A stretch of 5,554 bases of DNA, taken from SZUA-36 sp041570235. Lineage in GTDB: Bacteria > Pseudomonadota > Gammaproteobacteria > Xanthomonadales > SZUA-36. The position numbers and the translations under genes were made by a program. The notes below the pieces were generated by a model that saw only the letters and a list, made by a program, of their open reading frames with translations, searched no databases and was not told the DNA's origin. The DNA lies in assembly GCA_041570235.1 (NCBI GenBank), contig JBFFWN010000228.1, positions 1-5,554 of the forward strand, read 5' to 3'. This document shows positions 5,531 through 5,554 of this stretch, one piece after another; position 1 is the first letter of the stretch; the number at the start of each line of letters is the position of its first letter.

Positions 5531-5554
5531 GTAAGAAATAGACACCCGGTTCTC

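Larger units (their letters stand above)
5274..5554. other. Non-coding stretch without a convincing gene
   Basis: Both strands were read. The plus strand offers only very short frames, for example ATG at 5414 to TGA at 5472-5474 (20 codons, no SD). All three minus-strand frames are open from the right edge for 37 to 67 codons, but none resembles a known protein end and each runs through the hairpins described below. No tRNA-like T-loop or rRNA sequence is seen. A nine-A run lies at 5314-5322. The stretch is best described as intergenic DNA rich in inverted and direct repeats. Confidence 0.6.

Noticed and set aside
5350..5553. Minus-strand frame open from the right edge to a TAA at 5350-5352
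   Set aside because: The translation is Pro/Cys/Gly-rich, resembles no family I know and runs through several palindromes. The end of a gene from the right cannot be excluded but is not supported.

Overview
The window holds three complete protein-coding genes in a compact, moderately GC-rich bacterial layout, followed by about 490 bases without a convincing gene. The protein sequences (a group II SufS, an antiquitin-type ALDH7 dehydrogenase and an EF-G2-type paralogue) fit a proteobacterium, most likely a gammaproteobacterium. This is a judgement from overall protein similarity; no rRNA or other taxonomic marker is present.

Layout: (1) 10-1248 (+), sufS, cysteine desulfurase of the SUF iron-sulfur assembly system. 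It probably is the tail of a suf operon that begins left of the window. (2) 1249-1394, a 146-base gap with a weak hairpin after sufS and a strong ribosome binding site for the next gene. (3) 1395-2933 (+), an ALDH7-family aldehyde dehydrogenase, very like aminoadipate-semialdehyde dehydrogenase (AmaB/antiquitin). (4) 2973-3006, a bidirectional intrinsic terminator shared by the convergent genes on either side. (5) 3023-5065 (-), a 680-residue EF-G-like translational GTPase of the EF-G2 type, with its own RBS and a good sigma70-like promoter. (6) 5066-5554, intergenic. It has the EF-G2 promoter, a perfect 16-bp palindrome touching that promoter's -35 box, and a possible divergent small RNA ending in a clear plus-strand terminator at 5244-5273. 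Beyond that lie a GC-rich palindromic element between imperfect direct repeats, a minus-strand terminator-like hairpin, and a 13-bp inverted repeat enclosing 51 bases that may be a structured RNA.

The three genes do not form a pathway. SufS mobilises cysteine sulfur for Fe-S clusters, the ALDH probably oxidises a lysine-derived semialdehyde, and the EF-G2 acts on or near the ribosome. They look like ordinary chromosomal housekeeping and accessory genes, and I see no defence system, mobile element or CRISPR array. The part that standard genes do not explain is the right-hand non-coding region, where several independent RNA-like and operator-like structures cluster.
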